Source of the DNA: Hermatobates lingyangjiaoensis
Lineage: Eukaryota > Arthropoda > Insecta > Hemiptera > Hermatobatidae
Assembly (NCBI GenBank): GCA_026182355.1
Contig: JAPFBL010000118.1
Coordinates: 497,001-561,000, forward strand
Direction: 5' to 3'
DNA length: 64,000 nt
The notes beneath the pieces were generated by a model. That model saw only the letters and a program-made list of their open reading frames with translations. It did not search any database and was not told the origin of the DNA. Position 1 is the first letter of the stretch. Each line of letters begins with the position of its first letter. Both the position numbers and the translations under genes were made by a program. Below, piece by piece: positions 35,992 to 50,900 of the stretch.

Positions 35992-38900
35992 GTATAAACA
36001 AAATGCATTAAAGGATAATCTGAATTTTAGAATAGATCAGCTGTTTGTTATCAGATATCGACTACTCAAACAACTATCGATACTGCCCCCTCCATACTGT
36101 TCCCCCGCTTTTTGTTTAAATTTTTTTAGTTCTTCTGCAATGTTACTCTGAATAGACAGCGTAACCAACTTATACACTTCCGGGAGGGGGTCCCCCTTTC
36201 TGTAGATAATCCGTAAACCTTCAAAATTCCACAAAGTCCTCAAAATATTTATTTTCATAGAATTACAATCAAGGATCTTATTTTAACTAATATATTTATA
36301 TTAACTAATACACTTTTTCGATGAAAATACGATCCGAAATGGACAAATACAGTTAAATGTACATAAAGAAACATAGAGAAATTAAAAACACACACTTACA
36401 GTCTCTAATTTTTAGTTTAACCTTCTTCAGTAGTTGGTATATCCAACCTGGAGCACTTGGTTTCCCTCTCTTATCTCTCCTGAAGACGGTTCAACCGAAA
36501 ATTAGAGACTGTAAGTGTGTGTTTTTAAGTTCTCTATGTTTCTCTAAGTACATTGAACTGTATATTAACTAATATATATTTTAACTAATAGAAAAACAGA
36601 CTGCTGTTATTAGTTCCAGATATACATATTATTACAGTACTCTTATACATATACACAGTCATCATCAAAGAAAACCAAAGAATTATCAAAACAAAAACGT
36701 ATAATTCAAATCATAAAAAAATTGTTAATTTAAATTAACTGGTTACACAAACAAATATAATAATCTTTCAACCACTTTAAAAAAATACTTTTAAAAAATT
36801 TAATATACATTTTTTTTAATTTAGAAATATAACAGTTGAACAATCTGTTTAAACAGTATTACTCACGTAATAACAATTACGACCTTAAAAAATCATTTTT
36901 GGTATAATATTTCAGATTTTTTGTAAGCCTTTTTTTTTTATATTTTTTCTATTTTCTATTCTTACACACTTGAAATACCGTCCCCTGGCATGTACCGCAC
37001 GGGGCGAACCCTCCTCCCCCCCCCCCCCTCTTGATTGAACGATATGAATAGTTAATATTTATATAGATTAAGGACCAGGTTATCTCAGTTAACGTATTCG
37101 CCTCTGGGCTTGTAGGGGTTCGATCCCCACTTGGCCCTCGATTATTCACGCGGGAGGTGAATAAACCTGAGTACGTCGTCCCTCTCAGAGGATGTTAAGC
37201 CGTCGGTCCCCAGCCTGTACGATGTCAGGTACTCGTTGAAGATGCCCACTCGAAATCCACTTGAGTTAGGGAAAATTTAGGACTCCCAATGTAGAATCTG
37301 TAGAATATCTGATCAAACAAAAAGCCGGTAAACGGCTGACGTTATCACCCGCTAGGGGATCGGTTTTACAATAAAGAAAAAAAAAATCTATACACATTGG
37401 AAATTTTATTTTGTGTACATATACTTGCCGTAACAGCATTCCATAATAACACTATTTCACCCATTGTTATAGATATTCCTGAAAATTTGGTATTACGAGT
37501 AATTACTTTTAGAGTATTACTAGTCTTTGAGGATTTTGGTATTTTTATTTCAAATGAATTAACTACAGCAGAGTTGAGGCCTCGGAGCAGGAGGTCCAGT
37601 GGCAGTCCTTGTGTCATTCGATACTCGGCGATAACATTACAAAAACAGTTATTTGATTGATTATAAGATTGTGAAAGTTGATTTATTTTAAAATTTGAGC
37701 AGGATTTTCGTCAGCTTCTGTTGCCAAGTTCGTCTTTTCATATACCCTTTTAAAACTAGTTGAATAACAAAAAAAAAACGTAATTGTTTAAAAACGTAAG
37801 TGTTTTCAGGTTGAGCTGCGCTAGGGCAGCAATAATAAAACATTCTTGTTCACTTTTTATTTGGAACTTTCTTTTGCTTATACTGCCCAATTCAATTTAT
37901 GTGTATTTACCATAACTTGAAGGTCGGTTCTATACTGTAACACTGGTCATGAAACGGGTTTGTGGTACTATATAAGTTGAAGGCTATTTCAAGTTTATCG
38001 GATGTTGATTTTTACTCAACACAGGAGAAGATATTGGTTTTCACACAGCAAAAGGAGAATTCCAGAACTTTGGCAATTCACCTAAATATCTAACCAACCT
38101 CTGATTGGTAATTTGAAACACCGCCTGGTCAGCTCTACATAACGCACTCAAGCACCCAAGTGCCCTCTCAGTCACCGCGAAGGCAACACGACATATGAGC
38201 TATTATTTTTGAAAGTGGTATAAGTCACTTTATAAAAAAAATGAGTTAACGGTAATTTCAGTAAGATATAGACATCTTCTCTTCATACTTTTAATTATAC
38301 ATTCAATGGAGTACAATTCTGCCATAAAGTAAAAGAAAAACGTTTTGCTTTAAAATGTTACCGCAAAAATATTTTTTTTGAAAGTGAAATAAGTCCATTC
38401 CTAATAGTTATAATTAAAACAACTTTCTTATTGTAATTATTATTGATTATTTTGACTGCACTCTGCACTGTATTTACCATGAATACTATACTAAACTAGT
38501 AGTAAAAGACAATTTCGAAATTATAAGTTTTTATTTTTTGTTATCTTAAAGAAGTTATTTACATTATACACTTGTTTATTCATATCGCTTTTTTAATATA
38601 ACTAATATTAACTATTAATGAATTTGATTACTCGAGTATATAAATGGCTTCATTATTACTTTTTACATTAAAAATTCATTTTAGTAAAGCTAATGTTCTA
38701 TAAAAACATGGAGTTAAATTTATTCTAGTTTTTATTTTTTGTAATACGTTATTTTTGAAAATGGTATAAGTTCATTTTGAGCTAAGGAAAAAATTTATTT
38801 TTTTAAAGAAATTATTAATTATTATTTCATAACAAGATTTAAAAGGTGTATAGTATTAAAAAAAAATCACTCGAATAGATTAATATTTTCCAATATTTTT

Positions 38901-41900
38901 AAATTAACCCAAATACAAACCCTTAATTATCTCGATACATAAAAAATGGACTTACACCACTTTCAAAAATAACAGCTCATTTATATTAGAAATAGGTAAA
39001 AGTGTCATACCTCGTAAGATGATCCTGGAATTGGAGCGCTTTCGGATGTTGTCCATCTTCGATCGCAAAAAACCTACTGAGCTGTTATATAGGGGGTTGT
39101 TTATATAACAGCTCAGTAGGTTTGTTGCGATCGAAGATGGACAAAGACCGAAAGCGCTCCAACTCCAGGATCGGATCATCTTACGAGGTATGACGGTTTT
39201 ACCTATTTTTAATATAAATCATAATAACCTCAGTGGTATTAACAATATGCATGTATATAACAGCTCATGTCATGCTCAGTCACCAAGTGTTGGCCTAATA
39301 GTAGGTAGGTTAGGCTAAATGGTTGACAGCATGATTGACGTAACACACACATAACCTCACTAAAACTTTCCAGAAGTGCTAAACCATCTCAATTTTCTTT
39401 ACTTCAGTAAACTGCACATTTAATTTTCAAAAATCACTATTTTTATATATAATAAACATTTTATATTTATTATACATTAAAATACATAATACTAATATTA
39501 TCTATGTATAATAAAGGTATAGTTTGTTTATGATGACGAAATTGGAGTAGCCTAGGCTACTGGGTCTCACTCTGCCCTCATTGTGAATTACCAATACTCG
39601 GATCATAATTTCTGCTATTCGGGAGAAAAAAAAAGTACGGAAAGTTGAAAGTACGGTTTCTTGAAGTACGGAAACTCGAGTGTAGCTGTCTTTAGCCGGA
39701 AGATCTCGGATTATCAGGAAGAGTAGATCCTTGGAAGTACTGCGAGGACTAAATAGGCACTTACTAATCCGGTAGTCTTAGCCACCAAGGAAACCTATTA
39801 GGGCAGTCCAAAACATTTCTTTTATAATATTAACATTTTTTTCTTTAAATAATTATGATTTAAATACTATCATTAACTTAACCTCTTCGTAAATCCATTC
39901 ATATATCTTGGCAATTTCAAAACGAAGCAAGTCATTATTTCAATGATCTTCAATTTAATTTTGACTACTGTTGTAAATTGACAAACACGAATGTAGCGGT
40001 ATAAAAAAAACAGAGAGAGAGAGAGAGAGAGAAAGTATTTAGTTGTAGAGGAGAATAATAAATTTATTTTCTGTAACATAACATCAGTTGCGTAAGAAAA
40101 GTATTTCTTTTATCCTTTTTCTTTTTCCCCCCAGAGATCACCAGCCAGTGACTCTTGAAGTCAACAAACCCAACATTCTATCGACCCACTTCTCTTGTCT
40201 TCTTATACTATGGTACACTAACAAGTTCTTTTAGAGATCCTGCTTAGCTCAGTGGTTAGTGTACTCGCCTCAGAACTGATAGGACCGGGGTTCGATCCCC
40301 ACCTGGCCCTCAATTTATTTATGCAGGAGGTGAATAAATCTGAGCGCGTCGTCCCTCGGAGAAGGACGTTAAATCGTCGATCCCGAGCCTGTACGATGTC
40401 AGCTACTCTAAATACACTTGAGTTAGGCAAAATTTAGGACTCCCAGTGTAGAATCAATCTTTATTGTATGGTATCACAAAGGACCAATGCTCGGCCTACG
40501 TGTGTACCCTTTTGGGACTACCACTGGAATCAACCTAACCTATATATATTTTAGTTCAGCTCCTCTTTAGTTGATTATTGTTTACTTCATCTGTGGATAA
40601 AGAACATACTCAAGCCTTCTTGATATAACTATATAACTTGCTTTAGATGATGGACTACAAATAAAATTCTTTTGAAACTTTTATATAGTAGCTAGGTTAG
40701 CTCAGTGGTTAATATACTCGCCTCTGGGCTGGTAGTCCGAGTTTCGATCCCCACCTGACCCTCGATTCATTCAAGCAAGGAGGTGCATAAATCTGTGTAT
40801 GAAAGTCCCTCGGAGAGAGGACATTAAACCGTCAGTCCCGAGACTGTACAATATCAGGTACTCGTTAAAATAACCCTAGTCGAAATGCATTTGAGTTAGG
40901 CAAAATTTAGGACTACCAATGTAGAATCAACGATAAAACAAAAAACCGGTAAACGGCTGACGTTCAGAAACTCACTACTATATTTCGATAGCCTCGTCAT
41001 CAGGTAGGTACTCGTAGAAGCGAATTGCTCCGGAGATTGATAACGACTGGCTGGTGGCCTTCAAGAAGCACTCAAACAGTGTAGCCAACTGACGAAATGA
41101 GGGGGGATAAGGACAGACATGAAATAAATAATAAACGAATGAAAACATTTAAATAAAAACACATTTAAAAATCTAACTAAAAAGAAAAATAAATATGTAA
41201 ACAAATTGAGAGACTAAAAAATTAAAGGAATAATCAACATAGGCAGAAGTAAGAATTTTTTCACTAAGAAAATAAAATTTACATTATTTAAAGGAACAAC
41301 CAATCTTAACCGGACCAAACCTTCGACCAGACTGGTATGTTATCAACCGGTATTCGGTCAATTTTCTACGTTCAAAAATCAAACTCTCGTTGCCGACGTT
41401 TCTGTTTTATTTTAAAACCTTTTTCATTGGCAGAAGTAAGAATTTTTTGACTAAGAAAATGAAATTTACATTATTTAAAGGAACAAAAATCTTAACCGGA
41501 GAAAACCTTCGACTAGTCTTTTATACATTCTATATATATATAGATATATATATATTATTGAAAATGACACCAAATTTAGCTGATACCTGTTTCTTAACAA
41601 GTTTCTCAATTTTTCTAAAAACACTCTCGTTATTTCGTCTACACAATAAAGTACATCTCCTATGGTCGACATGTTTCGAATGATCAACATTCATCATCAG
41701 GACGTGAATAAGATCTAAGGTGAAATATCTGGTTAATATATACATGGAGAAGGTAGAAGGGGTTGTTTTCCATAAAGTTTAAGAAATGGTGGGCGTTGAT
41801 CCTGTGGGGTGAGTGGCCTCTCGGCCTGAGTCGCTACCTGCAAGGGTTTCTGGATGCCCTTGATGTGAACTAAATAGCTTCAAAATACGGCTACTGTTTT

Positions 41901-44900
41901 CGACCTGAATATTTAGGAGAGGCTTCAATTTCTGAATTAATATAGCCTCTAAAATTTTTAGTTTATGGTGGTTACTTTCTTTTTTTATAATTTTAGTATT
42001 TGTAACCAGTATCTCTCGGGTTAATTTAACATTATGCTTGTCTTGCGTATGTTTTTTGGGTGCTCCGGCCATTAGGTGCATGATGAGCCTTCTTGATAGG
42101 GAAGTGGTAGTCATACCGATGTACGAGTGTTTTTGGATTTCACAGTCCCCATTAGCATGTGGCCGACGGGCCGCAGGTTGGCATGCCTCCAGTAGGGCCA
42201 CCGGTGTCCTTCCCTAGTTCCACAGCAGTTCCTTCCTAGTTTCCCACAGCAGAGGGGGAAGGCAGTTAATGTTATATTAACTAGGATAGAGCACGTGGAC
42301 TACGTGGTCGCCTGTATTGCATCACAATTAAATTCCTAATCTTGGCTTCGGAAGGGAGGAGCACAGTGGAAGTACTGCTACTCCGCATATATATCTGTGT
42401 TGATTTACACCACAGGTTTATGAGCATTGTCCATATATTATTTCTGGACGATTAATAAAGATTGATCCTTTATATAACGGTCCGGGTGTTGCGTAAATTT
42501 TTACTCCCAGCGAAGGGATTTTCATAAGGATAATACATCTGTTGCTGTTACTAAAATTCTGTTGCTGGTATTAATTGGTATTATTGTGTGATTGTCTGTT
42601 TCAATTAAACCAAATTCATTCGTTGGTTTTACCCAACTCTCAAAAAACTTATTTATTTATCATAAATTAATTAATTTGTGGGGACCTATGGAGTGAGTCA
42701 ACAAAGACAGAGGTAGTGTTAGCAATGTAAAAGTTCATTTAATAAATTTAAAAGCATGACAAAGTTATAAAATAAGGAGATAATAAGTGCAATTAAGAAT
42801 AGAAAAGTAATAATTATTGTTAATTACTTACAAATCATTGAAATTAGTTGCCTAGTTCGATTTGTTGAAAACACTAAATACGTGGGGCTCTAATAGTTAT
42901 TTATTATGATTAGATATATATTTATAATAGAACTATTTTAATGTAAGATTATTACATAGGTTCCCACACAGTATACAATATTATATACATATTACAATGA
43001 GCTGGCCAGATCGTCGGCGACAAACCCGCAAAGCATGCAAGCGCTGGTCAAGGGTACAACGAAGCGAAGAATCGAATTCAGAATGAAAGATGGCGGCAAC
43101 ACTTGGTTCCTCACTGGCCTCCGTCAGTGTTGCCGCTACAAATTCATTCTTTCCTTATCCCGATAAGATTATGTTTCGTATATATTTAATTAATATATAC
43201 AATATATTAATTTAATTAATAATTATTTAATATATTCTTTCTTTTTATAAATACAGAAAAAAACAAAGAATGGTGCAAGCAAGTCACAAATGAAGTAAAA
43301 CGAGCTCGACGTAAAGAAATCCTGACGATAATGAGACGAGAGAGACGGCTGAGGGAAAGCGTCCAGGTGCTCAAGGAAGGAGACATGGCGGGCATCAACC
43401 TGATGCTGAAGCAGGATCCCTCCATCGAAAAACAGTGCAAGGGCAAGACAATCCAAGTTAGTTTCATTAAAATTCATATTTTAAACTATCCATTTAGCCT
43501 TTTACAATCATAACGAGCTGACTAACGACCAACGAATATATCCGTGCACTATAGTGCACGTCGTAACTAGCAGTTCCAAACCAGAGGTCATCTACTGCTT
43601 CATTACTGTGCTGCTATAACTGGGACTGTCAGTAATTCATGTCAGATATTAAGTTCGTCTGTACAGTAATAACGTCGTATTTGCGGTCATGTGGTCTTGT
43701 TAGTCATAGTTTTCAATGTTTTTGGTCATGAGTTGGCAAAATAGTCAGTGGATGAAGTGATTGTTCAGTGAGGTTGAGGAAGGTTTTTTTATGCTTTCCT
43801 CACGGGTTGTAACCCTACCATGAGGGAGTTTATTTTCTTTGACCTGTTCCGATTTGATTACAGGTTTTCTCATACATTGTTATTGATATGTGAACTGCAT
43901 ATATGTCAGTTATAAGTCACTGAATGGTAGTTTGTTTATAAAACTAAAGAACTACAGTCGATTCCGGTTAATTGGGACACATCGGGACCGAGGCGTTTTG
44001 TCCCAATTATACGAATTTCTCTTTTTTTTTGGAAATTCATTTGATTGGTTTTAGGAACAATGCCATTAAGCATTGGAGGGGGGGGGGGGGTGTTTGTTTT
44101 ACCGCTGCACTGACTCGGATGGAAAAGATAGCAAATGTGAACATGAGGCAGCTGCGGATTTTTAAAACACGGGTATCGGGTTCAGAAAGAAGCCGTCTTT
44201 CTGGCTTTCCCGGGATTTAGAAGGGGGTGGTGTTCGTTTTGCCGCTACACCGGCTCGGTTAAACCGGAACTCAGTTTAATGAGGACTCTACTGTACTAAA
44301 ATCTTAAATTTACTGTCCCAATTAAGCAGAATGTTGTCCCAATTAAACATAAAAATTTACAATTGTAGTTCATAGTTTGGTTTCCGTTCTTTGATATTTG
44401 TCCCGAATAAGCGGCTGTCCCAATTAAGCGGTGTCCATATTAAGCGGAATCCACTGTATTTGCTGTACTTGGAGAGACGAAGGGGAAAAAGCCCGGTGGA
44501 GAGGACCTATTCCTCTCTGTACGGCTACCCCAGTATTTATAACCGAAACTTGTATCCAATAAAGAACTTATTCATTCATTCATTCATATTCATTCATTCA
44601 CTTGGTGAGGAAGGTTGGTAAGAGGATTGAGTGGTTGTACAAAGGAGTTGGTACTTTGTTGTCTCCATTGGTAGTACGAGTAAGTCGGGTGATGTTTATA
44701 TATACAACATTTGTATGCATACACACATTTCAAAAGTCAAAATGTCCTTTATAAAATATAAAAATTACATAGAACACAGAACAAAACACTTTCCACTATC
44801 GATATTTTGAACAATAGTTTGTATTCAAAAGAAAATCTAAACAAGAGATGAAGTTAGAGGAAACCTTCTGTAAACCTTATCAAAGCCTTCTGCGAGGGTT

Positions 44901-47900
44901 TTTCTAACCTCTTTTGGCGACTGCGCATTTATGAAAACCATTTCAGATTTAATTTCTTTTTGAAGTTACCATTCATTATTTTCCAATTTTTTAGTAAAAA
45001 TGAAATTTCCTCCAAAATATGACATGATTTAAAAAAATCAGTATATGATTATTTGTATAATCCATAAGAGAAAACAGGAAATAAACGGACTCCATGCGCA
45101 GTTACTTTGTTGAAAAAAAAAACAATCCATGAAACAAACATAACACAAACCAAATATAATCTTAAATCAAAAAGACAGTTCAGATTTCTAATCCAATAAT
45201 TCCTACACAACTATGTATTAATGCAGAGTCTATATATAAAGTTCGTGAGTTTGTTTGTTCCCCCATTTCCCGTGTAGATAGAGACCTGAAATTAAATATA
45301 TATCATTTATTACCTGAATAATGTTAAATAAAAGAAAATTATCACTATATTTCCAAAATTAGGGCCAAGGTTGCAAGTGTCTTGCGTGCTCGCCGATGAC
45401 AATAGTGCAAATGTATTGTATATAAATGTAACAAAAAACAATTTTTTTTAATTTAATATTTGCGTAATATAAACACTGGTAATAAACTATAGGTATGAAG
45501 CCAATGTAGCTCACTGGCTTGCGTACTCGCCGATAACAGTAGTGAAAATGTATTATATATAAATGAACAAAAAAAAATGTTCTTAAGTTAAAATTTTCGA
45601 AATATAAACACTGGTAAAAAATGAAAGCATGGAGCCAGAGTAGCCCAGATGCTTGCGTGCTCGCTGATGACAGTATAGCAAATGTATCATAAATAAATGT
45701 AACAAATATATAATAAACTACTACATTAGAGGTTAAAATTAAATAATTTTAAAAACAAACTTGAACATAACTGTCAGATATAATACGTATGTTCTAAGAT
45801 AATATTATAAAGACATATTCCTTTCGTTAATGTTATTTTATGTTGGTTAAATAAATTGAATATTTCAATTTACAAGTTTTGTTTGTTTTAAATATATTAC
45901 ATTATGTATATAACTTGAATTGATGTTTTATTTATTTATATGATAAATTAAATGATTTTTTTACTTTTCAATTACTTTTATTTTCCTAAATATACTGACT
46001 GTGTGTATAAGTTGAATCATGTTAAGAATGCTATATCAAAAGCTTGTGCCATATAAGATCTATTACCGTGCCTTAATAACAAGAAACAACAATTAAAATT
46101 ATCCGTGTCAATCATGTTCAGTGAATTAATTTCAATACTTATTGTTATAATTTCTGAGTGACACAAAGGGTCATGGGTAGTCTAGTATTCTTATAAAATT
46201 GTATATCTCAGATAAAAAGTAATTTGCAATATTCTGGTCAGGAAATTGAAGAGATCATTCAACAAGTAATTTACTTGAGAAAAAAGGAAATAAACCGTCT
46301 GTCGTATGAAATACAGCAAAAAGAAGAAACCTATCTACAAATATTGGTAAGTAATTCAGAATAATAGCACATTATATTAAGAAATTGATAGATTTTAAAT
46401 TGATACTGTTTTTTAAATCCATTTTGATTCTAGTACAGGTTAGAAGTTTCCAAAATTCCTCCAAAATTAGATATGAAAAAACCAAAAGGAGTTTTGAAAT
46501 GTCAAGAAATAGAGACGATGATACAGAATATTCAGTTAAAACACGAAGCGGCTCTCCTTGTACGCGATAGTTACGACAAAATCAGGAGGATTTTACGCAA
46601 GGTAAGCTGAAACACTTTCAACATTAAACCACACTCTATGGCAGGGGTTCTTAACCTTCGGATGATTCCAGGACCCCCCCAATGGATTGGTGCCCCCCAA
46701 TATGGTGGCGCAGGAAAAAACCCCTCTTCAAAAAAACCTGTCATCCCCCCCCCCCCAAAAAAAAAGAAAATTAATCTATCCTTTGACTAGAAGTAGTATA
46801 TGAAACCAATAACAAATTACTGAAAAATATAAAAACTTCTGGAAAATCAAAATAATTTTTACAGGTCATTATATTTATTTAAACAAAAACTAAAAAATAG
46901 CACAAAAATGATGACGTTAATCAAATTCATCACTGAAATAAAATAAATTAAAACAATAACCAGTATATATTTTTCGATATAAGACTAACAAAATCATTTC
47001 AGAAAAAGAAAATGCATCCAAATAAAAACAATTTAAACAATAGTGTGAAAGTATAATGTCTTAATACCAAAGTTAAGTCTCAATTCATTAACTGAGAATG
47101 CACAGAATCCTGGATCAAGTAATCATGTTCTTTTTTGTTTGGTTTATATCGTCGAATGGTTAATATATACATAATTGGAAAAATTGTGAGTTAGTTTAAC
47201 TTTTAATTGATTTGGGGGGGGGGGGGGGTGAATTTTTTCCCGGGGAGTTTTTCCAGGGGATTTTTTTCCTAGAATCCCAGTATGGTGCCATGCCTGCTTG
47301 ACTTAACAGATGAAATAATTATTTCTACCGAATTGCAAAACAACTGACTTTTATCAGTTTAAAGGTACCTCCTAAAACAAAAAAAAAACAAAAACAAAAA
47401 TATTGGTGTTTAACTTGTTCCGGGTTATCAGTGGTCAGAATACCACATAGATGCATAGACAATTTGACAAACCTGTTTTATTGTACGCAAGAAATCTGAA
47501 AACGTGTATTTTCTTTGAAAACTGTATGTTGAAATTTTGAACGAACATAATTCATTATTCTATATTACATATACAGGGTGGGACAATTAAACTTTGTTTT
47601 AAAATATAATTTATTGAGACAAAGTATAAATTTATATTATTTTTATGGCAAACTGTTATACCTCGTAAGATGATGTTGGAGTCGTTGGAGCGTTTCGGAC
47701 GTTGTCCATCTTCGATCAGATTAGTTGCGATTGAAGATGGACAACGTCCGAAAGCGCTCCAACGACTCCAAGATCATCTTACGAGGTATGACGGTTTGCC
47801 ATATTAATAATATAAATCATACTAACCTCATTTGTAATAATAATATGCATGTATCAAAGTAGAAATGTAGAATGTCGATCACAAAGAATCGAATGATCTC

Positions 47901-50900
47901 GGTCGCCCATCGCGAAGGCTTACAACAAAATCACGGCTCCTCGATAGTACTCCATACTTGTACGTAGTACATCTAGGCTATTTAAAGGTTATGACTATTA
48001 CTAGACGCCCATGATGTTCAAGAACTTTAATCGTAACCTCTCACGGAACTACGATAAGGCGGAAAAATCAAATTGAACTTTGTAAGGATTTAACTACCGC
48101 ACCCTGTCGAGGTAAATAAATGTAAAAAAAAAATGACTTGAGATCCTGATCGCTGCTTCAATCAGTTCAACCTATATATATTTACAATTAATCATGAAAA
48201 ATTTATTTCTTCCAAAATTTAACCTTTATTTATATATTTTTATTAATAAAGTATTATAAAGTATTATCTTGTGTAGATAAACAATTTATTGTAGGGTAAA
48301 AAAGTGATGAAATGGCCTCCATATATAGAAATTAAATTATACAAACAGCGCGTTTTGAACATGTAGTGTTCTTCTGAAGAAGAAACGCGTGTCGAACACG
48401 TATTCTTCTTCTGAAGAAGAAACGTGTTTTGAACACATATCTTCTTCTGAAGAAGAAACGCGTTTCGACCACGTCGTGTTCTTCTGAATAAGAAACGCAT
48501 TTTGAACACACAATCTTCTTCTGAAGAAGTAACGCGTTTCGACCACGTAGAGTTCTTCTGAATAAGAAACGCGTGTCAAACACTTAATCTCCTTCTGAAG
48601 AAGAAATTCTTTGTTTATATTATTTAAATTCTATATGTGGGAACTATTTCATTAGCTTTTTTATCCTCCAATGAGTAATTAGCACATAATAACTGATTTC
48701 ACAATATTAAAATGAACAGTTTAATTTCAAAAATACTGTGAACTTCCGAACAGGATCGGAAAATTGTAATTTGAATTAATCTGGACCCAGCTCCAAGTAT
48801 ATACAGTTTTCCATCATTAAATGCCTATTTTCTTATTTTTTTTTTCAAAGTAATAATTGAACTTAATGTTTTTAGGACTCTAGATGTTTTGATAAGGTTT
48901 TGACTGGATTACACATGGACACTGTCATACAATGCCAATGTGTCATCCAAGCAATGGAATTAGGCCAAATGGCTATTGAAGAAGAAGCAACAATCAAAGA
49001 CAAGTATAATACTCTTCTAAAGGATTATAAGCAGAAGGAAAAAGAAAGACAACATTTTATTGAAAATCTACAGAAAAGAGTCAAAATGGTGTCAAATGTA
49101 CATTCAAAAGTACAAAGGACTGAGGTAATTCTACTGATTTTATTATTAGTGTATTTATTGTAAATCCTTACAAACAACAACTGTAGTTTGATTGAACACG
49201 TGACACTGAACTGAAATAAAAACGTTTTTATTGTTTTGAAATAGTTTTTGATTATAGTTGTTGTTGAAATCCACAGACTATTTTTCTTTGTAAAATAATT
49301 TGTAATGAAATATTTAGTTTTTCTGTTTCAAAATTTATACTTCTGCCTATGAAAAAGGTTTTAAATAAAAACCGAAACGTTGGCACTGAGAGTTTGATTT
49401 TTTATCCTAGAAAATAGACCGAATCCAACTTGAGTTAGGCAAAATTTAGGAATCCCAATCTATAATCTGTAGAATCACTGATGAAAGAAAAAGCCGGTAA
49501 ACGGCTGACATCACCCGCTTGGGTTTCACAGTAAAAAAAAAAATCTATACACATTGGAAATTTTATTTTGTGTACATATACTTGTCATAACAGCTTTCCA
49601 TAATAACACTATTTCACCCATCAGACATTGTTATAGATACCTCCTAAAAATTTCGTATTACGAGTAATTCCTTTTACAGTATTACGAGTCCTTAAAGATT
49701 TCGGTATTGTCATTTCGGTTCAAACAAAACAAAACAAGCATGGGGGACAATTCAGTTTTTTAGGTGGGTAAATGATTACATTTTGCAGCTGTGTCCATTT
49801 TAGCTTGTGTTGCTTGCCATATAATTTTTTAATATTAAATAGATGAGCTCGAGTCGGAGTCAGCTGCAGAAAAATAGAGGAGTCAGAGTCGAACTTGGAG
49901 TCCGAGCTAAGAGCTCCGACTCCACAGCCTTGCTTCTTACACCCATTTAATTTGAATTAACATTATATAACTAAATTTTAGTAGCAGAAACATTATTTAC
50001 CCAATAAGTTTCTCAATTACACGATCATCAAATCAGGTACATGGAACATTTCTCATTATAAACACTTCCAATTTAACAGTTCTACGTGAATCTGAATCAA
50101 AGAAATAAGTTCTGTTAAACCAAGCGAAGTACTAAAATAACCCTTTACTTACAAAGATGTAAGTCTGAGTGGCGTAGGGAGGGGGGGGTGTGAGGTGAGT
50201 GGGGGAAGGTCCATTGTGGGGTAGCACGTGCCAGGGGGTGGCATTTTGACGGACTAAAAATAGAAAATAAAAAGAAACTGCTAACAAACAAATTTGAAAT
50301 TTATACCAAAAAGAGTTTTTAAACTCATAATCGCTTTTAAGTTTTATGCATGTAATATTGTTTTTAAAACGGATTTTTCAACTGTAAGGAATATTTGCAA
50401 AATAAAAAAAAAAATTATTTTAAATTTTCAAAACTAGGTTTTTAAGGGGGTTGAAAATGTATTATATTTATTTAAGTACCCAGTTAATTTAATGTATTAA
50501 TTTTTTTATTATTTGAATTATACGAAATCTTTAGTTTTCTTTGATAACGACTGTATAGAGGTATTCGAATTCTGTAATAAGATACTGTGGCCAAGGACAG
50601 CAATCTAAAATTACATCCTTGATTGTAATTCCATGAAAGTAAATATTTGGAGAACTTTCTGGAAATTTGAAGGTTAACAGATTTTCAACTGCGAATAGGG
50701 AGGCGGGGGGGGGGGTTCATCTTAAGACCGATCCGAGCGGCAAAAATAGTTGCTACGTCACTGGGAAGCCTTTATGCCCCGAGAAACAGAACTTGTTTTT
50801 GTAATTTAACTACGTTCAGAAATACTATTATTACACGTAATCTAACAGGTACCGATAACGGAAATCAGTATAGATGTCCACAGTTAGACAGTGGAAGGAC

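Noticed and set aside
46385..46570. Frame [20 protein letters not shown] in the exon 4 region
   Set aside because: Wrong phase with exons 3 and 5; the other frame joins both neighbours.
48264..48583. Three overlapping minus-strand frames rich in FRRR/LLQKK
   Set aside because: They are the three frames of the 37-bp tandem array, not a protein.
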